This document shows positions 45,087 to 53,961 of a DNA stretch of 64,000 nucleotides, piece after piece. Position numbers and translations under genes: made by a program. Source of the DNA: an uncultured Acidobacteriota bacterium (GTDB lineage: Bacteria; Acidobacteriota; UBA6911; RPQK01; JAJDTT01); contig CATOST010000033.1 of the NCBI GenBank assembly GCA_951812665.1, forward strand, positions 62,001 through 126,000, written 5' to 3'. The stretch's first letter is position 1, and every line of letters starts with the position of its first letter. Below the pieces are notes generated by a model. The model had not been told where the DNA came from. It ran no database searches and saw only the letters and a program-made list of their open reading frames with translations.

Positions 45087-48000
45087 ATGTCGATCAGAAG
45101 CCTGATCCCTTCTTCCTCTCATCCTTGCTTATGGTGCTCTCTGCGCCGACCGGGGATCGCGGCGGCGATTCTGTTGTCCGGCACGGTCCTGCTTTCCGCC
45201 CAGACCGACACCGGCACCATTCGCGGCTACGTCTACGATGAGACCCGGGCCGTTCTCCCCGGCGTCACCGTTACCGCCACTTACCAAGGCCGCGGCGTGA
45301 CCCGGGAGACCCTCACCTCGGAGATCGGCGAATACGTCCTGAGCCGGGTCGATCCCGGGCTCTACACGCTCCGCTTCGAGTTGCCCGGGTTCGCTCCCTA
45401 CGTGGCGAAGGATCTGGAGGTGCTGGTGGGACAGACCCAGTCCTTTTCCCCCGAGATACCTGTGGCCGCCGAGGCCGTTGAAATCACGGCGGAAGCGACG
45501 CGGCTCAGCATCGCCCGCGACAAGACCCAGCAGTCCAACCATATCGACTCTGCCAGCATCGAGGATCTGCCCGTCAACCGCCGCGACTACCTGGACTTGG
45601 CGCTGCTGACTCCCGGCGTCGTCGACTCGAACTATGTGGCGGATGACCGCGACTACCGCATCGCCCCGACCCCCGCGTCCGGACTCGGTATCGGCGGCGG
45701 CGGCGGGCGCGGCAACACCTTCACCATCGATGGATTGGACAACAACTACGCCACCGGCAGCGTCCGCTCCTCCATCAGTCAGGACGCGGTGCAGGAGTTT
45801 CAGATCAACCGCAATTCGTTTTCCGCGGAACTGGGCGGAGCGCCCGGGGGAGCCATCAACATCGTCACCAAGGGAGGGACCAACGAGTTTCGCGGGTCCA
45901 TCTTCGGAGTGCTCCGCAACCGGCGCTTCCAGACCCGCAACCACTTCGATCCGGCCGACTCGGCGTATACCCGGAGCCAGAGCGGGGGGTCTTTTGGCGG
46001 CCCCATCCTGCGAGACAGGACATTCTTCTACACCGCCTACGAACGCCTCGACCGTCACGAATCCTCGTTCGTTCCGCTGCTCCGGGACAGATCGTTCCTG
46101 TATGAGCTGACGCCCTCGCAAAAGGCCTTGGCCGGGGCGCTCGGGGACGCGGTTCCGCCCCAGTTGGCCCCGCTGGTCCAACAACTTACGGCGGCCTTGA
46201 TTCCGGGAAACTTCCCCCACGTCGTCCATCTGTTCGAGAGCAACAGTGGGGTGTTCCCGTTCTCGGAAGAGCGGCAGCAAGTCATAGGGCGCATCGACCA
46301 TGCGGTGGGCTCCGGGCACAATCTCTTCTTTCGAGGAAACTGGACAGGACAGAACAGTCAGAACACCAGCTTCGGTTCGCTGGTGGCCCGCAGCCGGGGA
46401 CGCAACAACAATGTGAACGATTTCGCCCTTGCGGTCGGAGACACCCTGGTCGTGGGTCCGGAATGGATCAGCGAGACATGGTTGGGCCTGTCGTACCACG
46501 ACTTCGGGGTCTTCCCGACCGACCCCCACGGACCCTCCATCGACATCAACGGATTCGGCCATTTCGGACGAGACTTCATCCTGCCGACTCGAAGCGTCCA
46601 ACGCAGGGGGCAGGCCCGGCAGAATTTCACTTACGTCTTCGGGAGGCACACGTTGAAGTTCGGTGCAGACGTCAACCTGGGCTACAGCAGAGTTCGGTCC
46701 GAGACCTTCTTCAGCGGGCGATTCATCTTCGGAGAGGCCGTCCCCCTTTCAGCTCTGATCGACGCCAGGGGCGAGCCCGGCGCATCCCAATTCATCAAGC
46801 TGTCGCTGACGGGAGCGGGGGCTCCCCACCTGGCGGCGGCAGTGGACCACCCCATCTCCTCACTTCAGGCCTACGCGCTGGGCCTCCCCATCGTTTACCA
46901 ACAGGGCTTCGGCGAGCCTTTCTGGCGCGGAGCGGCGAGTACCTACGGGTTCTTCGTTGAAGACTCCTGGCGGATCCGCCCGAAATTCCTGCTGACTCTG
47001 GGACTGCGCCACGAGCTCTTCCGCAAGTCGAATTTTCCCAGAGACAACAACAACTTCGGGCCACGCATGGGATTCGCCTGGAGCCCCGATACCAAGACCG
47101 TGGTGCGGGGCGGCTACGGTATTTTCCATGCCCGGATCGACGGCCAGATCACCTACATTCGGGACCTGCTCTCAGACGAAGTCCAGCAGATCTTTCAGGT
47201 CTTCATCCCCTTGACCGGCATTCCGGGAGTCAACAGCGCGCTGACCGGGCAGACGCTCACGTCGGCGGAGATCTACCAGTCGGTGTTGGCCCGGGGCATT
47301 CTGGGCAAACGGCAAATCAGGCCTGAGGACCTGGCCATCCACGGCCTGGTTCCGACTCCCGGACTGCCGTTGCGCGTCGCGTTCACCGTGGCCGACGATA
47401 TGGTGAACCCCTACGCCCAACAGGCAAGCCTCGAGATCCAAAGAAACGTCGGGGGATTTGCCCTCTCGGCCGGGTACAACTTCAACCGCGGCGTCCATGT
47501 CGTCCGCCCGCTCGACGTCAACATCTACCGCGCCGGAACCACCGCCCAGGGACGACCCATCGTCGGTTTTCACAGGCCGGAGATCCTGCAGGACAACGTC
47601 TATGGCAGCTGGTCCAATTCCTTCTATCACGCCCTGGTTCTGCAATTGGAGAAGCGCTTTTCGGACGGCGTCGTGATCTCGGCTCACCACACCTGGAGCA
47701 AGGCGATGGACGAGATCACCGACTACAACTCCTCGTTCCAACCTCACCTGCAGTGGGACGCCGCGGCCGAAATGGCCCTCTCGTCCTACCATCGCGGTCA
47801 CCGCTTCGTCTTGCGCACCCTGGCGAAGCTGCCCTGGAAGGCCGGCCGGGGGAAAGGGCTCGGACACAACCTGTTCGGCGACCTCACCCTTTCCGGGATT
47901 GTCACCGCACGCTCGTTTGCCCCCTTCAACCTCAATGCCGGCTTCGACAACGTGGGCGACCGCCACACCGACACGCACCGTCCCTGGGGCCTGGGCCGCA

Positions 48001-48275
48001 ACGTGGGCATCGGACCCAACTTCTTCAGCGTCGACCTGCGCCTGAAGCGCCGAATTTCGCTCGGAGAGGACAAGAGCCTGGACATCGTCGCCGAAGGGTT
48101 CAACATCCTCAACCGCACCAACTTCAAGCACGTCAACGGCACCGTCGGTACGCTCACCCTGGAGGAGCTCCCGTCCTCGTACAAGGGACGCCGGGGGCCG
48201 GTGACGGAACCGTTCTCGTACACCTCGGCATTCGCACCGAGGCAGTTCCAGTTTTCTCTCCGTCTCAATTTCTGA
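45087..48275 (+). CDS. TonB-dependent receptor with carboxypeptidase-regulatory-like N-terminal domain
   Basis: 1062 residues from ATG 45087 (GGGAGA 8 bases upstream; ATG 45069 is possible). Signal peptide (GIAAAILLSGTVLLSA), then a carboxypeptidase-like beta-sandwich (GTIRGYVYDETRAVLPGVTV), plug domain (SIEDLPVNRRDYLDLALLTPG, FTIDGLDNNYATGS, GGAINIVTKGGTNEFRGS) and a beta-barrel ending FSLRLNF with terminal Phe. Oar-like outer-membrane importer. It precedes a block of sugar-type secreted enzymes, which hints at a glycan ligand. Confidence 0.9.
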   Translation: MSIRSLIPSSSHPCLWCSLRRPGIAAAILLSGTVLLSAQTDTGTIRGYVYDETRAVLPGVTVTATYQGRGVTRETLTSEIGEYVLSRVDPGLYTLRFELPGFAPYVAKDLEVLVGQTQSFSPEIPVAAEAVEITAEATRLSIARDKTQQSNHIDSASIEDLPVNRRDYLDLALLTPGVVDSNYVADDRDYRIAPTPASGLGIGGGGGRGNTFTIDGLDNNYATGSVRSSISQDAVQEFQINRNSFSAELGGAPGGAINIVTKGGTNEFRGSIFGVLRNRRFQTRNHFDPADSAYTRSQSGGSFGGPILRDRTFFYTAYERLDRHESSFVPLLRDRSFLYELTPSQKALAGALGDAVPPQLAPLVQQLTAALIPGNFPHVVHLFESNSGVFPFSEERQQVIGRIDHAVGSGHNLFFRGNWTGQNSQNTSFGSLVARSRGRNNNVNDFALAVGDTLVVGPEWISETWLGLSYHDFGVFPTDPHGPSIDINGFGHFGRDFILPTRSVQRRGQARQNFTYVFGRHTLKFGADVNLGYSRVRSETFFSGRFIFGEAVPLSALIDARGEPGASQFIKLSLTGAGAPHLAAAVDHPISSLQAYALGLPIVYQQGFGEPFWRGAASTYGFFVEDSWRIRPKFLLTLGLRHELFRKSNFPRDNNNFGPRMGFAWSPDTKTVVRGGYGIFHARIDGQITYIRDLLSDEVQQIFQVFIPLTGIPGVNSALTGQTLTSAEIYQSVLARGILGKRQIRPEDLAIHGLVPTPGLPLRVAFTVADDMVNPYAQQASLEIQRNVGGFALSAGYNFNRGVHVVRPLDVNIYRAGTTAQGRPIVGFHRPEILQDNVYGSWSNSFYHALVLQLEKRFSDGVVISAHHTWSKAMDEITDYNSSFQPHLQWDAAAEMALSSYHRGHRFVLRTLAKLPWKAGRGKGLGHNLFGDLTLSGIVTARSFAPFNLNAGFDNVGDRHTDTHRPWGLGRNVGIGPNFFSVDLRLKRRISLGEDKSLDIVAEGFNILNRTNFKHVNGTVGTLTLEELPSSYKGRRGPVTEPFSYTSAFAPRQFQFSLRLNF

Positions 48276-48386
48276 TGGGCGGAACGTAGCTTCCCGGACG
48301 GCAAAGCGAAGAACCGAAGAAATCCGTGCTATTTGCTCCACTATGCGCCGGAGCCGACCCGCCGGCGGTCGGGAGCCGCGCCGGGA

Positions 48387-50060
48387 TCAGACTCGCGTGG
48401 GCAACGTCCGGTATTCGATGCTCAGCTCCAGGCTGTGGAGGATCATCTCGATGCGGACCTGAGGGTTGCGCTTCTCGAGGGTGGCCTCCAGCCGGTTCAC
48501 CCCCTGCCGGATCCAGTCTCCGTGCGTGAGGTCGTAGGACATGATGTAGTTGCCCTGGTACTCGATGGGCCCCGGACCGACCCGGTTCATGGGGATCTCC
48601 AGACCGGGGTTCTCAGGCAGCGGACGCCCGTTCCAATTCAGTTCCAGGATGTCTTCCCGCGTCAATCCCACCACGGTCAGGCTCAGCTTGATCTCCTGGA
48701 GCATGCCTCTTCGGCTTGCCATGTCCAGGTCGTCCGCCACCAGGACCTCCACCTTCTTGGTCTTCCCCTCGGCCAGCGCCTCCGGCAGTTGATGCACGAA
48801 GGCCTGGAAGACGTCACTGCTGCGAGGGTACTTATTCAAGCAGTCGTAACATCCGACTTCAGTGTAGAGCTTGTCCTTGTGCTCCAGCGTCTTGGGATCT
48901 CCCAGTTCCTGGAACACCACCTCGGCCTCCTTCAGATTGTGGCCGATGTGGTGGTGGAAGTTGAACATGTAGATCCCGTCAACCCCCTGCCGCCAGGCGT
49001 TGGCGGCCCCGGCCCGGAGTGTCGCCGCGGGTGGACGCCGGTGGTAGCCCGGCCCCACTTGTTCGGAAGTGCAGGCGTAGATCCGGCACGAGGTCCCTTT
49101 CGCCAGGGCGACGAACTCGTCGTAGGGCATGCCCGTGGCCGTATCCCAATGGACCCCGGGAGAGACGTAATCGACCAAGCCCTCTTGGATCCAGGTCCTC
49201 AACTCCAGTCCGATCTGATGGCACCTTTCCAGCGTCGCCGGGACTCGGACCCCGAATCCCAGGGGGCGGCCTCGATCGGTTCCGATGCGGCTGAACAAGG
49301 CCCTGGCTTCACGCAGATACCGGGTCAGGATCGGCCTCCCCTTCTCGATGTCGGGGAAATAGTGCCCGGGCTCGCGCAGGAAATCCCACTCGAAGCCGTC
49401 GGCGTCATAGCGGGTGCACGCGTCCTCTACCAGTTGCAGACGGTGCGCCCGGACCTCCGGTATCGAGAAGTTGAGGCCGACGCATTTCTCGGCGTAGACG
49501 CTTTCGGGACTATGGACGCCCGAACCACAGTTGTCTCCCAACTCGTATTCCCGATGGGCAACCCGAAAGTGGCTTGGCCATTGAAAGCGGGGACCGTGCA
49601 GATCATTGAAGCGCATGCCGATCCAGTACTGCAGGCCCGCTTCGTGAGCCAGCTCCAGAGAGAGCTGCCAGGGATCGATGCCCTGGTCCAACAATCCTCG
49701 GATACAAGTCTGCTGTTTCCACTCGCTGACGTGAAGGAACGTGTCCCGATCGATCCCCTCGGCCTCGGGGACCCGGGTGGGAAACAGGGGGACCGCGTCG
49801 CCGAATCCGAACATGTGGCAGACGACGGCGCCGATCTGGGTCCCGACGAACCGCCCCACGGCTTCGTATACGAAGTCCTCAGGCGTCCTGGGAGGAGCGG
49901 GGTAAAAAAGGAAGCTGCCGTCGTTGTTGTAGAACAAAGGCGGCAGCGAAAGGCGCTCCGTCTGGGCTTCAAGAGGCCGGGCCGACGCGACTCCGGCCCC
50001 CGCCAAGGTCAGCGCGCCCAGGTTTCGCTGAAACTCCCTTCGGTTCAGCCTCTTCGTCAT
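48387..50060 (-). CDS. Tat-exported TIM-barrel glycosidase-like protein
   Basis: 557 residues. Twin-arginine leader (LNRREFQRNLGALTLAG). The body contains barrel-type motifs of putative glycoside hydrolases related to GHL10/DUF187-like families: a long first half with YDADGFEWDFLREPGHYF, whose acidic residues may be catalytic, LVDYVSPGVHWD, and GVDGIYMFNFHHH. A C-terminal beta-domain (VEVLVADDLD...LTVVGLTREDILELNWNG) resembles those found on such enzymes. Substrate unknown. It lies 62 bases after the Gfo/Idh/MocA gene on the same strand and is probably co-transcribed. Confidence 0.6.
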   Translation of the reverse strand: MTKRLNRREFQRNLGALTLAGAGVASARPLEAQTERLSLPPLFYNNDGSFLFYPAPPRTPEDFVYEAVGRFVGTQIGAVVCHMFGFGDAVPLFPTRVPEAEGIDRDTFLHVSEWKQQTCIRGLLDQGIDPWQLSLELAHEAGLQYWIGMRFNDLHGPRFQWPSHFRVAHREYELGDNCGSGVHSPESVYAEKCVGLNFSIPEVRAHRLQLVEDACTRYDADGFEWDFLREPGHYFPDIEKGRPILTRYLREARALFSRIGTDRGRPLGFGVRVPATLERCHQIGLELRTWIQEGLVDYVSPGVHWDTATGMPYDEFVALAKGTSCRIYACTSEQVGPGYHRRPPAATLRAGAANAWRQGVDGIYMFNFHHHIGHNLKEAEVVFQELGDPKTLEHKDKLYTEVGCYDCLNKYPRSSDVFQAFVHQLPEALAEGKTKKVEVLVADDLDMASRRGMLQEIKLSLTVVGLTREDILELNWNGRPLPENPGLEIPMNRVGPGPIEYQGNYIMSYDLTHGDWIRQGVNRLEATLEKRNPQVRIEMILHSLELSIEYRTLPTRV

Positions 50061-50122
50061 GATGGTCCTCCCGCGAGCCCAGTCGATGCGGGTTTTGGAA
50101 TTCGCTTCCTGTCAAGAGACCC

Positions 50123-51355
50123 TCAGGCCGGAATTCGCACGGCCCGGCGGCTGGCCGACGACTCCTTGGCCGCCTCGATGATCTCCAGCATGTGGACGTT
50201 GTCTCGAATCGGCGAGGGGGCCGGGGCCCCGGTCCGCGAGGCCTCCAGGAAGTCCCGGAACAGCTCTTCGGCCATGATCCCGCCGTAACCCGGAGTCTGC
50301 GGAATCTGGTAGGTCTTGCGGTGGCGGCGCCCGCTGACCCAATGCCGGGCCTCGCTGTAGAGGGTGTAGGTTCCCCCCGCTACGGCGGCATTCGTCGTCC
50401 CGTGCTCCACCGGCTGCACCAGCGGCAGGATGGAATAGCCTTCCGTTCCGCGCATGCCGATGTAGAAATCGTAGACGGCCCGGCTGCCCTTCAAGTGATA
50501 TCCGGCCTGGAACGTCCCCATCTTGCCGCTCTCGAAGCTGAGCAACAGCAATCCCGTGTCTTCGACGGCAATCTTCTCCGGATTCAGGTTCCCCACCAGG
50601 GCCATGACTTCCACCACCCGCTCCTGCATCAGGTACAACACCAGGTCCAGGCAATGGCACCCCAACCAGGACATGATTCCGCTGCCCGCGGTCTTGGGAT
50701 CGAAGATGTAGGCGGAGGTGTCCCGGTATTCCACCAACCCGTTCAGGAGCTTGGCCTCGATGGTCATGATGCGGCCCAGCGCACCATCGTCCAGGGCCCG
50801 CTTGAAGTCCATGACCATGGGATTGTAGCGCCACTGCAGCATGGCGCCGGCCGTCACGCCTTTCTTCTCCGCCACTTCCGCAACCCGGCGGAGGTGGGAG
50901 GAGTGGGTCGTCGCAGGTTTGTCGTACAGGACCGGCAGGCCGGCGGAGACGACCTGCTCCAGAATGCCCGGCGCCTGGTCCGGACGGGCGCAGACCGTCA
51001 CCGCGTCCAGGTCGTCTCTGGCCAGGAATTTGCCCAGGTCGGTGGATTTCGAGGCCACCTTGGACGACTCAGCGGCAAGTTTTTCGACGTCGGCCAGTTC
51101 GGTGGCGGCACAGACGTGGATCTTGCCCACCTCCGAAAGCTGGTCCAGGACACGCACGTGTCCCCCGGCATGACCGTGGCCGGAGATGGCTCCCACCACC
51201 ATCGATCCGTCCCGGATTGGGCTTGACCCAAGCTTCGATGGGAGGACGCCGCCGCTCGATCCCAACGGCTCGCCGCCCCCTAGAACTTCCCGCCCCAAGC
51301 TTCCCATCGCCGCCACCGAAGGCAGCGCATAGCCGAGAAAGTTGCGTCTCTGCAT
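50123..51355 (-). CDS. Gfo/Idh/MocA-family oxidoreductase with Tat leader
   Basis: 410 residues from ATG 51355 with GGAGGAA 7 bases upstream; a much longer upstream frame was discarded. The leader MQRRNFLGYALPSVAAMG is twin-arginine type. The Rossmann half has VVGAISGHGHAGGHV, DAVTVCARPDQAP and YDKPATTH (the EKP-like motif with catalytic-region Lys). The C-terminal half has MLQWRYNP, GSGIMSWLGCHCLDL and a beta-sheet face. Members are NAD(P)-dependent sugar or inositol dehydrogenases, and exported forms act with bound cofactor on periplasmic sugars. Confidence 0.82.
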   Translation of the reverse strand: MQRRNFLGYALPSVAAMGSLGREVLGGGEPLGSSGGVLPSKLGSSPIRDGSMVVGAISGHGHAGGHVRVLDQLSEVGKIHVCAATELADVEKLAAESSKVASKSTDLGKFLARDDLDAVTVCARPDQAPGILEQVVSAGLPVLYDKPATTHSSHLRRVAEVAEKKGVTAGAMLQWRYNPMVMDFKRALDDGALGRIMTIEAKLLNGLVEYRDTSAYIFDPKTAGSGIMSWLGCHCLDLVLYLMQERVVEVMALVGNLNPEKIAVEDTGLLLLSFESGKMGTFQAGYHLKGSRAVYDFYIGMRGTEGYSILPLVQPVEHGTTNAAVAGGTYTLYSEARHWVSGRRHRKTYQIPQTPGYGGIMAEELFRDFLEASRTGAPAPSPIRDNVHMLEIIEAAKESSASRRAVRIPA

Positions 51356-51650
51356 TTCCGATTCCTCCATATTCCAGATTCGATCCAAAGCCGTTGCCGA
51401 AGACGGCTCCGAATTCCGCGGGCTGCCAACGGCACGGCGATTGTAGTGGCCATGCGCCCTGAGTTGCCACCCGATTCGGTGAGCCCATTCCGGCAAAAAA
51501 ATCACATCTATCGAGGTGGAGACCCCCTCTCGTGGGTACGGAGAGTGCGAAACACGAGGAGTGCAGGAGACTGTTGATCCGCCGGCGACGTTTTCTGCCG
51601 GTGCACAACGTTGAATCCCAGCGACTGAGCGATTTCGAGGAGGTGGCGCT

Positions 51651-52211
51651 ATGGCAAGTCTCATACTTAAGAACAACAGATGGATCCGGAAAACCACGAT
51701 CGTGGGACTGGCCCCGTTGACGTTGGTGCGAATCTGTATCGCCCTGATGTGTCTTCCCCAGACCTTGAAGGCCGGTTCGGAGATTCGCCGTGAGTTGGCC
51801 TGGGAGGACCTTCCCGCCGTTCTTCACGGAGAGAAGGTCACCGTCACGCTGTCGGAGGGAGGCGCCGTCCGTGGTGGCGTGGTCGTGGTTCAGGAAAACG
51901 CCGTCTACCTGCCCAAGGTCACCGTGGCCACCGACGGAAAACGTTACGCCGGGGGATTCGAGGCCTCGATCCCCAGAGAATCGGTCAAAGAATTTCAGGT
52001 GGAGAAGGTGCTGGAGGACGTAGCGATCGGGGGTGCGGTTGTGGGAGCCATTGCGGCCTTTGGGCTGACCGGCCTCACGCTCCTCGGTGCTCGTTGGGAC
52101 CCACGTCTGGAGTGGACGGCCCTATTGGTTTCGCCTGTGGGAGGCGGTTTTCTCGGACACCAGTTGGGGAAACGACTGGGTCGCAAAACCACCGTTATTA
52201 CGGTTCGTTGA
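51651..52211 (+). CDS. Hypothetical secreted protein with glycine-rich hydrophobic segment
   Basis: 186 residues, GAGGAGGTGG before the ATG. An N-terminal hydrophobic signal or anchor (IVGLAPLTLVRICIALMCLP) is followed by a small beta-rich part (LHGEKVTVTLSEGGAVRGGV, an LSm/SH3-like strand pattern). A Gly/Ala-rich hydrophobic segment (AIGGAVVGAIAAFGLTGLTL) and a basic tail follow. No family recognised. Such glycine-zipper segments often mark envelope proteins. The 295 bases before it hold no gene. Confidence 0.6.
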   Translation: MASLILKNNRWIRKTTIVGLAPLTLVRICIALMCLPQTLKAGSEIRRELAWEDLPAVLHGEKVTVTLSEGGAVRGGVVVVQENAVYLPKVTVATDGKRYAGGFEASIPRESVKEFQVEKVLEDVAIGGAVVGAIAAFGLTGLTLLGARWDPRLEWTALLVSPVGGGFLGHQLGKRLGRKTTVITVR

Positions 52212-52334
52212 TCAGCAGCCTCCCGGAAATCCACTCCCGATTTGCAGCCGATTCAAGCCCTTCGCAACACCGTCCGCCGGCCGCCGCCACGATCTCCCGG
52301 CCGTAAGACCAACTTCACCCTGCCTTGGGGGTAT

Positions 52335-53816
52335 TCAATTCCTGCGAATGCGAAACGCGTAGATACTGCCTCGACGCAGCCACAGGCGCAGTTTCACGAT
52401 CCGTCCCCGCAATTGGCTCAGGTCCCGCCGATTCTTCCAGCGCACCGGCACTCGCAGGCCGTCGACCTGCCGCAGAACGAGGGCCTCTTCTCGGGAAAAG
52501 CCCGGGATCGGCTCATCGTCGGCATTCAGAACCTCGACTGTGAGTTCGCCGTTCGGGACCTCCAGGTTGACCACGACTTCCTCGCCCTCGACCCGAAACG
52601 GCCGGGTGGTGGCCCAGCCCAATCGATCGGATGCAGTCAACGAAACGAAACGATCCAGCGGGACCGTGGCCAGGCCGACGCCGGTGGGCGCTCCAGCGCT
52701 TCCCTGGCCGCTGTGAGAGATGGGACGCCCCACGTAATAGATCCAGTGCTGGTCCTTCCAGGTGACGATGTTGGGAGCCGGCTGGATCCATTTGGCGTCG
52801 AAGCTACCGGCGGGGCCGCGGGGCAGGAACGGCTGGTTCCGGTACACCCACTCCAGATTCCAGGGGCGATCCCCGCGAGTCGTGGCCAGAAAGAAGTCCA
52901 TCTCCTCACCCTCCCCCGGCCGTTCCAGCGACCAGATCAGCCCGAACTGGATCCCCTCGTAGATCCATCCGTTCAAGCTGTAGATCTGGCGGGTCCACTC
53001 GTAATCCTTCCTGCCGCTCTCCCGCCCCAGACACCACTCGCGCACGGTCGTCCACTCTCCAGGGTGACTCCGGAGCTCCGTCCATGGGTTGATCATGTCC
53101 CGGGTTCCCCGAATCTCCCCCTCGCCCCCGCCCGGTCCATAGTCGGTACGGGTGTAGAGGCGGTAGCCCCCCGCATATGGGTCCCAGAGCACCTGGTTGA
53201 TGGTGTCCGCGGCCCGGCCGGTGATGGGCCGGCCCTGATCGTAATAGCTCCAGCGCAGGCCGTCGGGGGAATAAGCCAGGGCAGTGGTGGTGCCGTATCC
53301 CTTCCCGGCTCCGACGGCCGACTTGTACTTGTGGCGCGGGTCCTTCTCGTTGGGATCCACAAAGGGGCAGTAGGCCTGCGGCCGGCCGATCTGATAGATG
53401 TTGTTGGCCCGGCTGCCGTCGAATTCCACGAGCCCGAGCCGGGGCTTGACCCAGCGGACCCCGTCCCTGGATTCGGCGTAGCAATAGGTTGCGGAATCCC
53501 CACCGGAACCGGCGGCCCGGTACCAGATGCGGAACCGGCCGTCCTCCCGGAGCACGGAACCGACGATGGGCACCCCGAAGTCTTCCCACGGAGTGTCGTC
53601 GACGATGACGGGCCGGCCGCCATTCGCTTTGGTGGGCCGCCTGAGCCGGCGCGCCAATAGGTGCTTCCCGGCAATGACGTGGTCATCCACCAAAAGCTGC
53701 TTCCGCTCTCCGAATTGAAGAACGGGTCCGTCACCCGGCTCGCCGGCATGGGCCGAGGCGAAGAGCGTGATCACGAACAGCGCGAAGAGTGGCCGGCGAC
53801 ACCACGGGCAGAGCAT
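52335..53816 (-). CDS. Secreted five-bladed beta-propeller glycosidase-like protein
   Basis: 493 residues from ATG 53816, which opens a signal peptide (PLFALFVITLFASAHA); an extension to 53927 is not signal-like. Repeated propeller elements include GRFRIWYRAAG, SRDGVRWVKPRLGLVEFDGS and YSPDGLRWSYYDQG, as in GH32/GH43-like or sialidase-like folds. A C-terminal beta-sandwich has PFRVEGEEVVVNLEVPNGEL. A paralogue is at 58614-60119. Function unknown, possibly carbohydrate binding or hydrolysis in the periplasm. Confidence 0.7.
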   Translation of the reverse strand: MLCPWCRRPLFALFVITLFASAHAGEPGDGPVLQFGERKQLLVDDHVIAGKHLLARRLRRPTKANGGRPVIVDDTPWEDFGVPIVGSVLREDGRFRIWYRAAGSGGDSATYCYAESRDGVRWVKPRLGLVEFDGSRANNIYQIGRPQAYCPFVDPNEKDPRHKYKSAVGAGKGYGTTTALAYSPDGLRWSYYDQGRPITGRAADTINQVLWDPYAGGYRLYTRTDYGPGGGEGEIRGTRDMINPWTELRSHPGEWTTVREWCLGRESGRKDYEWTRQIYSLNGWIYEGIQFGLIWSLERPGEGEEMDFFLATTRGDRPWNLEWVYRNQPFLPRGPAGSFDAKWIQPAPNIVTWKDQHWIYYVGRPISHSGQGSAGAPTGVGLATVPLDRFVSLTASDRLGWATTRPFRVEGEEVVVNLEVPNGELTVEVLNADDEPIPGFSREEALVLRQVDGLRVPVRWKNRRDLSQLRGRIVKLRLWLRRGSIYAFRIRRN

Positions 53817-53961
53817 CTCCCCTGCCGCTGGCCCCGCCAGCCGAGAGACGGCCTCCGATGTTCGGACCAGGAACGGAGGGACGGCCGCGGCGGCAGAGTT
53901 GGTGAGGCTCATTGCGGGAAGAGGCAAGGTTCGCAGATCCTCGACGAACTTGTCAGGCCCC

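Noticed and set aside
48333..50288. 651-codon plus-strand open frame
   Set aside because: Antisense to the Tat-exported TIM-barrel protein, which has a clear leader and motifs.
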